Assembly (NCBI GenBank): GCA_030685235.1
Contig: MU839102.1
Span: forward strand, 124,001-188,000
Length of the DNA: 64,000 bases
Reading direction: 5' to 3'
Origin: Copromyces sp. CBS 386.78
Lineage: Eukaryota; Ascomycota; Sordariomycetes; Sordariales; Sordariaceae
This document shows, in pieces, positions 44,880 to 56,715 of the stretch. Every line of letters begins with the position of its first letter. Within the stretch, counting starts at the first letter, position 1. The notes under the pieces are model-generated. The model was not told where the DNA came from, searched no databases, and worked only from the letters and a program-made list of their open reading frames with translations. The position numbers were made by a program, and so were the translations under genes.

Positions 44880-45800
44880 ATACCAGTTTATAAAAATAGG
44901 TTACTAAGATAACTAGATATATATATTATATTTTTAGTAAATTAAATTTATAGGTTAAGGGGCCGATTTTTTCTAAAATCCGGTATAGTCCTATGCGTTC
45001 GGTGGAAAATTTCTTTTTTGGGGCGTTTAGTAAATAGTAGCCTTTATTAAGTCGAAAGTAAATTTTATTATTAATTTTAAATATAACCAGCGAGTATTTA
45101 GTATTAAATTATTCTTTAATAGTTATACCGGCTTAATTAATAAACTTTATAGCCTCTAATTGGAGTTTTTAACGGATTAATAGGAGAGATTCCGTAATTG
45201 ACGCTTCTTCTATATTTAATACTAGTAAATTAAATACCATTCGAAATTTAAATTTATATATTAATTTATTAGGAAATAAACTGATTATTAATTATATAGT
45301 ATTATTTAAGTTATATTATAGGGCGGCTAATATTAATATTTATAGAAGTATATTAATAGTATACTATATATAGATTATTATTTCGGCCGTTTAATTTATA
45401 TATTTAAATTAATTGTCTATTTAAATATAGTAGGCCGTTAAAAAGAGAAGATTAACGGTTAAAGCTTTAAAAATACTCTTTTAAATTTTAGAAACGAATT
45501 TTGGATTTCGGTTATTAATAATAGTAATTAGTAAGCCCTAATTATAATATTATAAAATTTGTAATAGAACGATTATTTATTCTTTTACCTCGTATATCGA
45601 ATAACTTGCTAATAATAGGACTTTTTTATTAAATTTGTAAGTTATAATATATATAGTATTGAATTCGTCGAATTTTGGGAGGGATTATATAGTATTAGTA
45701 AATTTGACCGTAGGTATATTAATAATAAAATTTATTATAATTATATAATAGGGCTATAGGAATATTCGAATTAGTAGTAGTTCGTTAGGCGTTAATTATT
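44880..45800 (-). pseudogene. RIP-ruined integrase
   Basis: On the minus strand near 45480-45540 the frame reads NRNPKFVSKI-stop-KSIF and then LLFLTAYYI-stop-ID. This corresponds to the DRDPKF..W..LF and STAYHPQTDGQ signature of Ty3/Gypsy integrases after C-to-T and G-to-A changes. Further on (44900-45050) the reading RIGLYRILEKIGPLTYKFNL matches the GPY/F-like C-terminal module. Stops interrupt every few codons. Confidence 0.85.
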
Positions 45801-47199
45801 AGTTTCGTTGATTTTAACGATATACTTCGTAATATTTAACGTATTTTTAGACTATTTAGGTTTTACGTTTTATATAAAATTATAATAAATCCGCTATTAT
45901 ACGATTGATATTAAAATAGTGCTTTTTATCGTAAATTAATTCTAGTATTTTTTATATATAGGTACGAAGGATATATAGGCGCCTTTTATCCAAATAATCG
46001 ATGTAGAAGAGAAGGCTATCGTTAATTACGTAAGGATTAGCCGGGAGGTTAGGCCTTTTATTTAAGTAGTATATATATATATAACTTAGAGCGTTAGTAT
46101 TCGTAATTAATTATAAAATTTTATTATATTTTAAATCGGAGGGGTAAGTATTTACGAATATTTATTTAAAGGCGGGAATAATAATTAGTAAAATTGTCCA
46201 AATATTTAGGGAAATTTCTACGTATATAAAAGAAAAAACGTTAAAATTTTCTAAATAATTAAAATAGGATTAAATATTAGTAAATTCGTCCGAAAAATCA
46301 TTATTATTAACGGCTTTAATTATAAGTAACTTTAATAAAGTGTTAAGTATAATATTTAATAGTTTTAGAATATAGAAAATATTTAAGTTGAATTATAATA
46401 TTTAATTAGTAGTATTAGTAAGTTTAGGGTTTACCTTCGTTAAATCTATTATTTTTAAGGATGTATATTTAATAATATTAGTAGTAGAGGCGTGATTTAT
46501 AATAATATTTACGAATTAGGTATTAGATTGGATTATTTTCCGTAGTTTTTATAATATTTAAATAATAGTTGCAATTTCTACCTTTATCGAATTGTACTTT
46601 TTTTCCGTTAAGGTCGTTAATTTTAATAGGAAATAAATAGGCTTAATTATTATTAACGGGATCTTATTTATATTAAGAATAGATTCGCCATTTTATTTGT
46701 ATTTGAATTAAAAAATGTAAATATTATACGTAGTATTATTAGCGTTAGTCTTAATAAATAATACGTCCGTTTTAATATAATAATACAAGTACGTTTAATT
46801 ATATAAATTTTTTTGTATATTGTAAAAGGCTTTAAATTCTTCCTTAGTAGGTTTAAATTTGACTTTAGAAGTATAAGCCTTTTTTATTTATTTTATTATT
46901 CTTAGGTTTAGATTTCCCGATTCTCGTATTCGTTTTAGCAATTCCGTTTTTTTATAATTGAGTAATTCTTCTTTTATAACGAATTATAGTATTTTTTAAC
47001 GTAATTAGCCGGCTATATTTAAATAAATTTTTAAAGTATTTAATATATTAAGGAAATTAAACTTTTAGAACGCTTTAATATAATCCTCTGTATATTAATG
47101 ATTTTAACCGTTAATAATATTATTAAAAAGTTGAACGGATAGGAAAATTGTAAATAATTTGTAGACGCCGATATAGATACAATATTTATTAAAGAATAC

Positions 47200-47600
47200 T
47201 ATTATAATATTAATATATTTTAAATACTCTTTTTTAATATTATTAAAAATAATAATATTATTAATATAAGTACGTATAAATAATTAGTAGTCGAAGAATA
47301 ATCGATTTATAAAACGTTATACGAATATAGGCGAATTCTTGAAACCTATTAATACGATATTAGATTGTTTAAGCCTACGAAGGCTAATTATTATTATACG
47401 ATTATAGTAGAGCGTAAAAATTAATAATTAGTAGAAAAATCCGGTAGTATTAAAGATGTTAAAGAATTTTTTACTAATTATTCTATTAATTATATTTTCT
47501 TAGTCGGGTAATAGGTAGACGTTTAATATTATAATACTATTTAAGGGGCGAAGATTAATAATTGTTTAGAATTTATTAACGCTATTAATTTTCTATTATA
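47200..47600 (-). pseudogene. RIP-ruined reverse transcriptase
   Basis: Minus-strand readings NVYLLPD, KKFFNIFNTTGFFY, VLIGFKNSPIFV and FIRTYINNIIIFN follow the order of the Ty3/Gypsy reverse transcriptase palm. The catalytic YxDD is now YINN at 47257-47268, as expected from G-to-A changes in Asp codons. Several stops replace Gln and Trp codons. Confidence 0.88.
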
Positions 47601-49499
47601 TAATAAAGATAAGGTATACAATAGGAGTAGGCTATAATATAAAGGATATTTTGCCTTACGTATATAATTTATTATATTCTTTATTAAGGAATTCGCGGTC
47701 TTTAATTCTTAATAGGTAGGATCTAACGATTCTTTATTAGTTTTATTATTTTTCAATAAAGTTTATACGTATTTTATCCTCCTCTTTTATTAGAACGATC
47801 TTCCGGTCTTTAAAAATATTAATATATTTATTTAAGAGGCTTTTTATTTATTAGGTAAAATCGGGGTTATTATTATAAATATTAATATTTACTTCGGAGG
47901 GAATAGATTTAATATTATTAAATTTATTTAATTTATACGATAGGACGTTAAAAGCCTCTTTCTAAATCGCTACTTCTTTATCGTCTTTAGTATTTCGGTC
48001 GATATATATAACGTATTATTTAAGGGAGAGGTTAATTTATATTTTGGAGGTTAAATAGGCTACGTTAAATACATTAAGAAATATAGTTATTTCAGTAACT
48101 TTAGGCGACGGGCGTATAATTATACTAATACGGGTATTTATAGGAATAAAAAGGTTATTATTAAATTAATTTAAATATAGAATTATTTTAAGGGTTTTAT
48201 TATTTACTATAGCGTTTAGTAAACCGGGTAATTAAACGTGAAAATTATAAGCGGGATATTTACTTAGGGAGCGTTAATTATTAAGCTAGGTATTGTATTA
48301 GATTAGAAGGATATTGGAACGGTAAATTAGAAGGATTATATTTTATTTGGCGAAAATTTCGGCAATGAGGGTATCTTCTCCCGATTTATCCTTCTTAGAG
48401 AAAACCTTACTTTATACCTTTATATTAAATATAGATTTGAATAAGTAGAAAGCGGTATTGAAGTTAAATTTAATATTATAATTGCGAAGAAAATCCGTTC
48501 TTAATAGTATATTCGGGCCTAATTCTTCGATTATTAATACGGAAATTTGGAAATAGTTGTTAACTTTAATACTATTAACCTTCTTTTCTATATAGAAGTT
48601 AAATTCGGTTATAATATTAATAACTATTTTCGAGTTAATTCTATTTATAATGTTCGGTAGGAGTTTAATATATTAAATATTAGGGGAAAACTTCTCGATA
48701 AACGCCTAATTTACTACCGTCGAAGAATATTTAGAATTAAGATAAATAATAATGGGAGGCGTATTTAAGTTCGATTTAATATCGACTTTTAAGTATAATA
48801 TAGCTTTCTATAAGTTTAGCGTTCCGTTTTGGGCGGTAATATCCGTAATAGTTTCGATAATTTATCTTTTTGTAAAAGCTAGTAGAGTGTATTAACTTTT
48901 ATACTAAATATCCGATAATTTAGACTTCCGACCGTTTATTAAAGTGGGTAATTTTAATATGATGTCCGCTTCCTTTACCCTCTTACTTTTATTTAAAGCC
49001 TTTTAGAAAGCTCCGAGCGAGGTATTTTTAACTTTAGATAAGGGATTAGATAATTTATAAAATACTTAGGCTATTTTTAAATGTTTAAAAATTGCGGTAA
49101 AATTAGAATTGGATAATAGATTTAACGATAGGGATTCGTCTTTATTGTTATATTTAGTATTTACGACGGGTACGGCGTTAATAATAGTAGTGGAAATTGT
49201 ATGGTTTAACGTCGGAGTCGTAAAAGCCTAAAATACGTTATTAAATATATTAATATAAGGTACGGGGGAATTAATAAAGTAAGTAGAAGAAGTATTATTA
49301 TACTTAATAATAGAATTATTTATATTAGATTTAATTATTTCCTTTTTAAAGTTATTTATAAAATAGTAATTTTAGCTCTTTAAATAATTAATTTTATCTT
49401 TTACTTTAAGTTCGTTTTCGAAGACGGTAACGCTATTAGTATAAGTATAACGATTATTTTAAAATTTAGTCTATTTACCGAATTTCTTCCTAATATACC

Positions 49500-52357
49500 G
49501 ATAATAATTATTTAAATTAATAGTACCGGATTTATTAAAATTATTACTAATCTTCCGGAATAGAAATTTAGGACGATTTTTTTCGGTAAGTCTATTATTG
49601 TTCGGGAAAAAGTCTTTTTTATATATTCTTTTATTCTTACTTTAAAATTTAGTATAAATAGTAAATATAATATTTAATTCGGTTATATTTTCGGGGTTAT
49701 TATTAAAAGTAAGGTAAGTTGAGCGAGGACTTTTAGTAAAATCGACGAATTTACCCTGAATTAAATTGGCTTTTTCTTTAATATTATTAATATATTATTT
49801 AAAAATATATCCGGGGGTAGGTTTAGTATAATTGGATTTTAATTTAGGGTATAGGCTATTTTAAAAACGAACATATAGTTAAAAGTTAATTAAATTACCT
49901 TATAATCGTATATATTTAAATAATTCCGTAGAGAAATTATATAATATTAAATTACCTTTTTTATTAAATTTAACAGTGAAACGGTAAGTATTGAACTACT
50001 TTTATACTTGATCGGGTTTAATTTTAAAAATATAGTAAAGGGCTTTAATAATTTTATTTAGATTATTACTAAGTTTAATACATTTACCTTAAGAGAATAT
50101 ATTAATTTATTAAGAAAGGGTAGTATTATATAATAAATATTGAAAATTATTAGTAATTATTTCGTATTGTTTAATATAAATTAAGGTTAAGTCTTCGAGT
50201 GAGTTGGTAAATAGGTAATAATTGGTAAAGATATTAATTTTATTGTCTATATAGATTCTATAGCGCTTTTTATTTTTAGGGGCGTTAGAATAGAATATTC
50301 CGACGTTAAAAAGCTTTTATTAAATTTGTTTATTATTAATAGTATTAATAGGAATAATCGATTTTCTATTTTTATATTCTTTAAATTCGGCGATATAAAT
50401 ATAAATCTCTTTAAATATATTATTAAAGAGAAGGGTGTTTTCTAATATAGTATTAGTATTATTAGTTTCTTTTAATAGATAGGAAGAATTAGAAGAATTA
50501 TTAGCGAAGTATATTAAGGTACGCTATTTATTATTGGGAGGAATATTTTGACGGTTATTAGGATATAATAAAGGGAAATTTTATTGAATGGGAATAGATT
50601 AATTATTAGTGGGTTAAATTAATGGAATATAAATTGAGGAAGTTTACGTAGAAGTAGGTTAAATAGGAGCCTTAGACGTTTGGGTTAATATTTATTAAAC
50701 TAATTGAATTTAATTAATTTATTCGATAAAGCGGGCACGTTATTTAACTTAATAATTTCGCTTTTCGGTTTTATTATTATTAATAGGTTACTAGTTTTAT
50801 TCGGTAATTTCCTCGGGAATTATATTATTATTAATGACGCTTTTAGGGATTAGGCTATAACGTCCTATAATTGGCGGAAGATTATTAATATATATATAAA
50901 TAAGTAAATAATTAGAATTAGTAATTAGTAGTTAACCATTAATATAATCGACTTAAAGATTTTTTATACAATTTATAAGGTTAATAACGTTTTAAGGGTC
51001 TTTAGCGCTAATTATAATAAAATTAATAGTAGGACTAGAAATATTAGAGTATTAAGGCCAATTTGCTATTATATAGTTGGGAAGTTAATTAGGATATTAT
51101 TATACGGTTATAGGAGCCGTAAGGTTAAACCTTAGCTTTATATTGTTTTTAATAAGGCGTAAGGTATTTTAAATAGGATTGACGAGATAAATGGGAAATT
51201 TGTCAGCTATAGTAGGTTCCGGTAGTTAATTTGTATGGTTTTATTATTGCTTTTGCGCGAATCGAATTAGCGCTTCTATTTATATTATATTTGCGAAAGC
51301 CTTTGTAACGGGATTAGTAGTAAGTTTTTTAGTAAAGGCGGCGGCGGTATTTATTACCGAATTTACTCGGGAAACGATAAATTCGGTAGGCGAGAGTAGG
51401 CGAGAGTAGGCGAACGTAAATTTTAATTAATTAGATAAGCGGTATATCGATTATAATAATAGAGGCTTTAGAGAGAGCCGGCGGGAGCGGCGGTATATCG
51501 ATTATTTTAATTGTATTAGAAAAGTTAGGATTATTAGGATTATAGGAATTAGCGATAGAAGAAGCGTTAATATTTTTAAGAATTAGTATACGAATAGTAA
51601 TATTAACAATATTTTCGCCTATATTATAAAGAGCGGGCGGGGAAGATAACGGTTGGGCTTAGTTTATTTTTACTTTTATAGTTTCCTTTACTTTCTTATA
51701 TTCTTTTTTTAAATTTGCGTAAAAGATTTATTAATACTTTTTCTTTAATTATATAAATTATTTATTTACTTTTCCGAAAGGTTAAATTTAATAGATCGGG
51801 ATTAGATAATTATTAATTAAATTGCAATATTTATATAGGATGAATACTACCTCTTTATCGGCTATATTATAGTCGACGACCTAACTTTTATTATAATTGT
51901 TAGCAGCGAATTTCTTAGGCTAATTTTCATTAATTCCGATGTAGCCGTCTTCTTTAAAATAAAGTTACGCGGTTTTAACGATGAGATTACCGGCTACTAT
52001 AGTGAAACGTTCTTTATAGTGAATTTGAGGTTATTTAATAACGAATTAGTAGATTTATTGTACTTTGTAAGTGATTTAATCGTCTTAAAACTTATAGGCT
52101 AATTTAGGTTCGTTATTATTCTTAGTTATTTTGAAAGTTAATTATTAGATTTGGATAAATAAAGTGCGTAAAGAAAGGGGTAAAGGTATTATTTGAGAGG
52201 GTTTTACATTAAAGAAATTAATTCGAATAAATTGAATAAGTAGTAATAAATTTAATAAATTATTATTAAAATTATTGTAAGGAATGTAATTTCCCCTTTT
52301 ATAAAAGGAAGAGAAGGGAATAATAAGGTCGGTTTAAATTGAATTGTAGGTATTATT
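49500..52357 (-). pseudogene. probable gag region of the retrotransposon
   Basis: Placed only by position: it lies between the 5' LTR (right end) and pol on the minus strand. I could not recognise a capsid or zinc-knuckle motif through the RIP damage. Confidence 0.35.
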
Positions 52358-52704
52358 TGTTACGCGAAGAGAGTTTTTATAAGTAATACTATAAATAATA
52401 ATAATAATAAAAGATAAAGAGTGCGATTAGTTATTGGATAGAGTGATAGTACGTAATAATAGGCGATAGTATTATTAAAGGAAGTGTAAGGCAATATTGA
52501 CGAAAGCTTTAACCTAGGACTTTATATATAATTTTATAAAGTATGAATAAAGTAGACGTTAGGTTGATATAATATGAATTAATGATCTAATTAATCTTAA
52601 CGGAGGTTGATTGGGGAGTACTCTTATATGGTATAGACCGCTTAGATGAGCGCATGCCAAGATAGAGCGGGTCATCCGGGCATTTGCCCAGAATTCCCCT
52701 AACA
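52358..52704 (-). repeat. right LTR (5' LTR in element sense)
   Basis: 347 bp, the partner of 41423-41769, starting TGTTACGCG and ending CCCCTAACA on the plus strand. It keeps more C and G than the left copy towards its right end, for example GAGCGCATGCCAAG against AAGCGTATACTAAG. Confidence 0.95.
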
Positions 52705-52709
52705 ATAGT
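52705..52709. repeat. target site duplication, right copy (ATAGT)
   Basis: Identical to 41418-41422, directly after the right LTR. Confidence 0.95.
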
Positions 52710-52835
52710 GGTGTTGATAGCGATGATAAGAAGGATGGTGGTGTTGATGGCGATGATAAGAAGGATGGCGATGATAAGAAGGATGGTGGTGTTGATGGCG
52801 ATGATGAGAAGGATGGTGGTGATGATGAAAAGGAG
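52705..52835. repeat. GATGATAAGAAGGATGG minisatellite
   Basis: Tandem units mixing GATGATAAGAAGGATGG and GGTGTTGATGGC. On the plus strand the units read as Asp/Lys/Gly repeats, then a Lys/Glu/Arg-rich stretch, with a stop at about 52901. The array continues the fragment left of the retrotransposon. Confidence 0.85.
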
Positions 52836-53020
52836 GAAGAAAGAGAAAGAAAGAAGAAAGGTAGAAAGGTGGAAGGAGGAGAGCCCCCGATTCCAACCTA
52901 GAATATTAAGCACCTCTTTCCATCTTGCAGCCAAAGTCTTGGCCTACCTTAACGCTGCCTTAATGTTGCAGGAGTGCAGCTGCGGACCCTGCACGTTAAC
53001 ACGTTTATTTCTTAAAATCC

Positions 53021-53040
53021 CTAACGCGAACCCGAACACG
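53021..53040. repeat. outer 20-bp inverted repeat, right arm
   Basis: Reverse complement of 40675-40694 at 17 of 20 positions. See the left arm. Confidence 0.4.
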
Positions 53041-53811
53041 TCTTCAGTATCATGGGGTGCATCTTCCCAGTACTACGGTGGTTTCTAATAGGAACTGTGC
53101 CACATGCCCCTGACAGCCGCCCACCCCTACTAAGTACATTAACTTACTTTGGCAAAAATAAAGTGTACGTAACGAGGTAGTTTCTCGTAAAGAGTCCATC
53201 AGTCATTGAAAAACAAGTTGGTCATTGAAAAAAAAACTTCGTTTTGAAAAAAACTTCGTCATTGAAAAAAAAACTTGGTCATTTGAAAAAAACTTGGTCA
53301 TTGAAAAAAACTTTGGTCATTGAAAAAACTTGGTCATTTTGAAATTTTTGGTCGTGGCTCAAAACCTTGGGTATCCCTAACGACAACCGATAACGAAGGT
53401 AATAAATAAGGTATATACAACTATAAATCTTATTTCATTATAGGGTCTGGCAAAATTTGTGTGGGCCTCTGTTAGCGCTGGCTGCAGCTGAATGGAGCCG
53501 GCAGATCTGGGTCGGGGGGCCATGTGGCACAGATCATATTACAAGCCACCGTAAGTACGGTACCTAACAGGATTCAGCTTAAAAACCGAAGACACTCCAG
53601 ATTTAAGCAGCGCCTAGGGCAGGTTTCGGCATAGCATCGGCGGAACCTTGGAATCTAGGTCGAACATACAGCCAGCCATAAAACAAAAAGCCATAAAAAA
53701 AATAAGTACTAAAAGAACATATCGAAAACCATACGGACAAACACGCATTAAGGAACATATAGAAAAAGAGATAGAAGAAAAACCACAATGCAAAATGTAC
53801 ACTGCAAAAAA
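53041..53811. other. intergenic with tandem A-tract repeat
   Basis: Includes the 53199-53350 repeat (listed separately). Otherwise no gene is supported. GC content returns to normal right of the retrotransposon. Confidence 0.5.
53199..53350. repeat. tandem repeat, unit of about 20 bp (TTGGTCATTGAAAAAAAAAC)
   Basis: About seven imperfect units built from (T)TGGTCATT, GAAAAAA and AACTT words, with variable A-run length. A locally expanded minisatellite, probably length-variable. Confidence 0.85.
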
Positions 53812-53931
53812 AACATACAACACCAGGGATTCGCTGGTCGTCACCGACCCAACTACTAGTCTGGCCCTCACTGGCTTATCTATGGGAGAGCGGACGGGAT
53901 CCCGAGTTTTCCAGTGGGTATGGTCGTATGT
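53812..53931 (-). rRNA. 5S ribosomal RNA
   Basis: On the minus strand the 120-nt sequence starts ACATACGACCATACCCACTG and ends GGTGTTGTATGT, followed by a T run as RNA polymerase III terminator. It contains the internal control elements (AAGCCAGTGAGGGCC, TAGTTGGGTCGGTGACG). A TATA motif lies at plus-strand 53957-53960, 26-29 bases upstream, as known for Neurospora 5S genes. I recognise it as the common Neurospora 5S type. Neurospora 5S genes are dispersed and single, which fits this isolated copy. It shows none of the decay of the adjacent repeats. Confidence 0.95.
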
Positions 53932-53954
53932 GTTTGCTAAGTGTTGATCTTGCT

Positions 53955-53962
53955 CTTATAAA
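53955..53962 (-). promoter_or_regulatory. TATA element of the 5S gene
   Basis: TTATAA-type sequence 25-30 bases upstream of the 5S start on the minus strand, matching the upstream promoter position of Neurospora 5S genes. Confidence 0.6.
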
Positions 53963-54291
53963 GCTACCCCCCAAAAGGCAATTCTAGGACCTCGGGTGCC
54001 CTAAAAATTATTTTCATTTACTCCCATCTCCTATCTGCAACCTTTGGCACCATAGCCACGCTTCTATTCATCGTTCAGATCGTCTTCTAGGGACCTATTT
54101 AATTAGAGCCTCCCGCAGCTTGTCGATAGTGGTACGTTTCTCTTCCCTTTCTAAACTTCCGTTGTTATGAATTATCGTCTTTCGGCCTCCCTCTAGACAC
54201 TCACCAGAACAACTACAATAGCAACCAGTACGTCCGAGTCTACCCTCTTCCGCGACTCTCCCCCCCTCTCTGCCTTTTGACTTCCTGAAAC

Positions 54292-55381
54292 ATGCCAGTT
54301 GAGACAAGAAAGGCAAAAGCCGCAAGGCTCGCCCGGGATGTAGCGGAGCGCAAGACTGGTACGCCCATCACCTTATCCCGCCTTTTCTTTTGACATTTTT
54401 TCCATCTAACGTGTACTTTTAGGAACCCAAGCACAACGCGCGCACCTTATCCGACTACCTGTCGAGATAAGGTTAATGATTTGCCAAGGTGTCTGGATTC
54501 CAACACTCATGCCTTGGGAGTATGACCCAGAGGCCCCGTGCAGGGGCGAACCGATAATCGAGCACATGAAACAACTTCATGTTTTGACCTCAGTATGCCG
54601 ACATCTGAGATACGAAGTCATTTCCGAGTATTTCAACCGGGCACAAGCGCATGTAACCCACTGCGTCGGCGGCTTCCGTATCGCAAGCGATGTCCGAGTC
54701 CTTGCCGCCATGCGGTACATCAAGGTATCGAGCCTCTTCACGAATCATCTCCGACAAATTCGCCTCACTTGGCTTTCCGATACTTTGAGGGGCTGGCTTC
54801 ACTGGGGTTCCCACATGGGCAAGTGGGTGAGTCCACTTTACGGCTTGATCCCGATGGAAATCAAACAGCCAGGGAAAGAACTGCGCCAGGTCAACACCTT
54901 GAGGTGGCTGACAAACCTGAAAAGCTTGCAGACGTTAGAGATTGGGTTCATGGATGTCTTACCTGGCCTCCACGGTGAACCCATGTTCTTTGGCCGCAAC
55001 ACGATGGAGTGGCGGGAGTTGCTCAAACTGCGCAAGCTGGAGTCGATCTCATTCCGGCTTTACTCCGCTCGCAGACGCGAGGAATTTACTAAGAATTGGG
55101 AGAATTCCGAAGGGTTTCTTCAATATAAGCGAGTACTTGCCGAGCACCTTCTCAAGTATCCAGTGGTTGCAGAGGAGGTACGTTTGAGCGCAGTTTTTAC
55201 ACCTTCCCTTTCCCTAGAAGATGTCTTTCGCTTCTTCCTTCCAAACAAATTTGTTGTATTTTTGGGCACAAGTATCAGGAGAGGTGGACTGACAAGTTCG
55301 ATCAAACAGAAACAACGCAAACCGTGCAGGATCGATGTTCACATCGGCACTGTCAGAAGCGAGGATCATCCTCTTTCCTAG
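54292..55381 (+). CDS. F-box-like family protein, copy B
   Basis: Exons 54292-54358, 54423-55177 and 55310-55381 join in frame to 297 residues. It begins MPVETRKAKAARLARDVAER, then HLIRLPVEIRLMICQGVWIP. The same skeleton as copy A follows: MKQLHVLTSVCRHLRYEVIS, EYFNRAQAHV, IKVSSLFTNHLRQIRLTWLS, WLTNLKSLQTLEIGFMDV, and a last exon KQRKPCRIDVHIG. Both introns sit exactly where they do in copy A (the first in phase 1 after the basic leader, the second in phase 0), so the two genes are recent duplicates. The Cys-pair insert of copy A is missing here. Function unknown. Confidence 0.82.
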
Positions 55382-56343
55382 GCAGTGTGAGGTTCGTCGT
55401 CCCGGTACCTCCGCGACTTCCGTTTTCGGTTGGGTTTGCCTTCTTCGTTCATGGACGTAATGCTGACCAGTTCCTTCCTTGAGTGCCAGGCTTTTGATAC
55501 GGTTCTCCCTGGGGACCATGTTATTTCACGTAATTTATTTGTAATGCAGATACCTACCCAAAGACTCACCTGGAAATACCCCCTGCCCGGGCAGCGACAG
55601 CCACTTTAGAATAGCAGCGAAACACCTTGGACGCCTCGCTTTCTGAAACTAAAAAGGTCTTCCGTGGCTCCTGACACAAATAATCAAGTGATCTGGCAGT
55701 GTCCTTGGGTAAAAATGGGAACGGCGACCATCAGTGTAGGCCAGTCATGCTGTGACGCGAGCACCTGCCCCGACCCGAGCAGATCCTGCACAGTTTTCTT
55801 TGACCATGTTTTCGGTTACTGGGCTTAAACACTTCTCCGCCCTCGTGGGGAGTTTGTTTGCATGCAGCCGAAGAGTTGTAACATCGAGCGAGGAATGGGC
55901 ACACTGGCAAAGCCAAATGGAAGGAGACGAGGGAGGATTTGTGTCAGATAACGGATCTTCCTAATAGCGATATTAAAAGTGACCTATAGTGAAAGATGCC
56001 CAATCAGTGATATGTTTGTTATTTTTCGTGTGAGTATACATGTGATAACTTTTCTCGGCCACAAGCCGAGATGAACAAGCTTGTCTGTCCAAGAAGTTTG
56101 CTCGAGATCGATGAAGCTATTAGCTCACCTCCTTATAGATTACCTTCGTGTCGATTCAGCAGTGAAGGCATCATAAGTAGTGATTTTCCGAACGAAGGAG
56201 AGCAGCGGGCACTACCATTGCATGCAACATCTCCAAGTTATCTCCCTCAATGCCCCTGGATAGGGTACATATCAGCTTTGCATTATGATCAAAAGTCGAA
56301 ATGTTAACGTAGCGCATGAAAATCTCGGGCCTCGAATCAAGCA

Positions 56344-56346
<3 letters not shown>

Positions 56347-56397
<51 letters not shown>
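56347..56397. repeat. A51 homopolymer
   Basis: An uninterrupted run of 51 A bases. It could be a poly(A) tail of an old retroposed sequence, but nothing gene-like lies directly upstream. Assembly length is uncertain for such runs. Confidence 0.85.
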
Positions 56398-56398
<1 letters not shown>

Positions 56399-56547
56399 AC
56401 AGTGACGCTTCCTAGAGACACCCATACAACACTCACCTAACTTGCCGGAAAATACATAACTTCACCACAAGAATGCGAGCAACTTCAAAAGGCGAAAATT
56501 AGAAACTGAGGGACGGTACGCACATTTTTCTTGTTTTTACTCTGCAA

Positions 56548-56715
56548 TGACTGAGGTTGTTGAGGTTGTTTGGCAATTGGTGAAGGCCTAAAAGGGAAGA
56601 AAGCTGAGCTTGCGAGACACTCTTGCGCGATACCTTCGAAATGGTGATATTTGGACAGTTTAAGGAAATTAAAAGGTAACAAATGTAATAATGCATGCAT
56701 ATAAACGGACAGTAC
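56548..56715. repeat. local duplication, copy 1
   Basis: Shares ordered words with 60378-60535: GAGGTTGTTTGGC, TTGGTGAAGGC, GACACTCTTG, GCGATACC, TAATGCATGC. Both copies lie upstream of HET-type sequence. Confidence 0.8.

Larger units (their letters stand above)
41423..52704 (-). mobile_element. Ty3/Gypsy LTR retrotransposon, heavily RIP-mutated
   Basis: An 11,282-bp element with equal 347-bp LTRs, TG..CA ends and a 5-bp ATAGT target duplication. The polypurine tract AGAAAGGAAAA (minus strand, 41770-41780) abuts the left LTR, fixing minus orientation. Minus-strand pol remains are recognisable in order: reverse transcriptase near 47200-47600, integrase core near 45300-45800, and integrase C-terminus near 44880-45050. 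The order RT then IN is that of Ty3/Gypsy. The interior is extremely AT-rich, with stops in every frame, and motif changes fit C-to-T on both strands (YxDD read as YINN, Trp and Gln codons as stops). This is the RIP pattern of Neurospora-type fungi. The element is inert. Its length exceeds the usual 5-8 kb. Confidence 0.95.

Noticed and set aside
53199..53350. possible CRISPR-like array
   Set aside because: The units are contiguous imperfect tandem copies without unique spacers, and the genome is fungal; it is a minisatellite.
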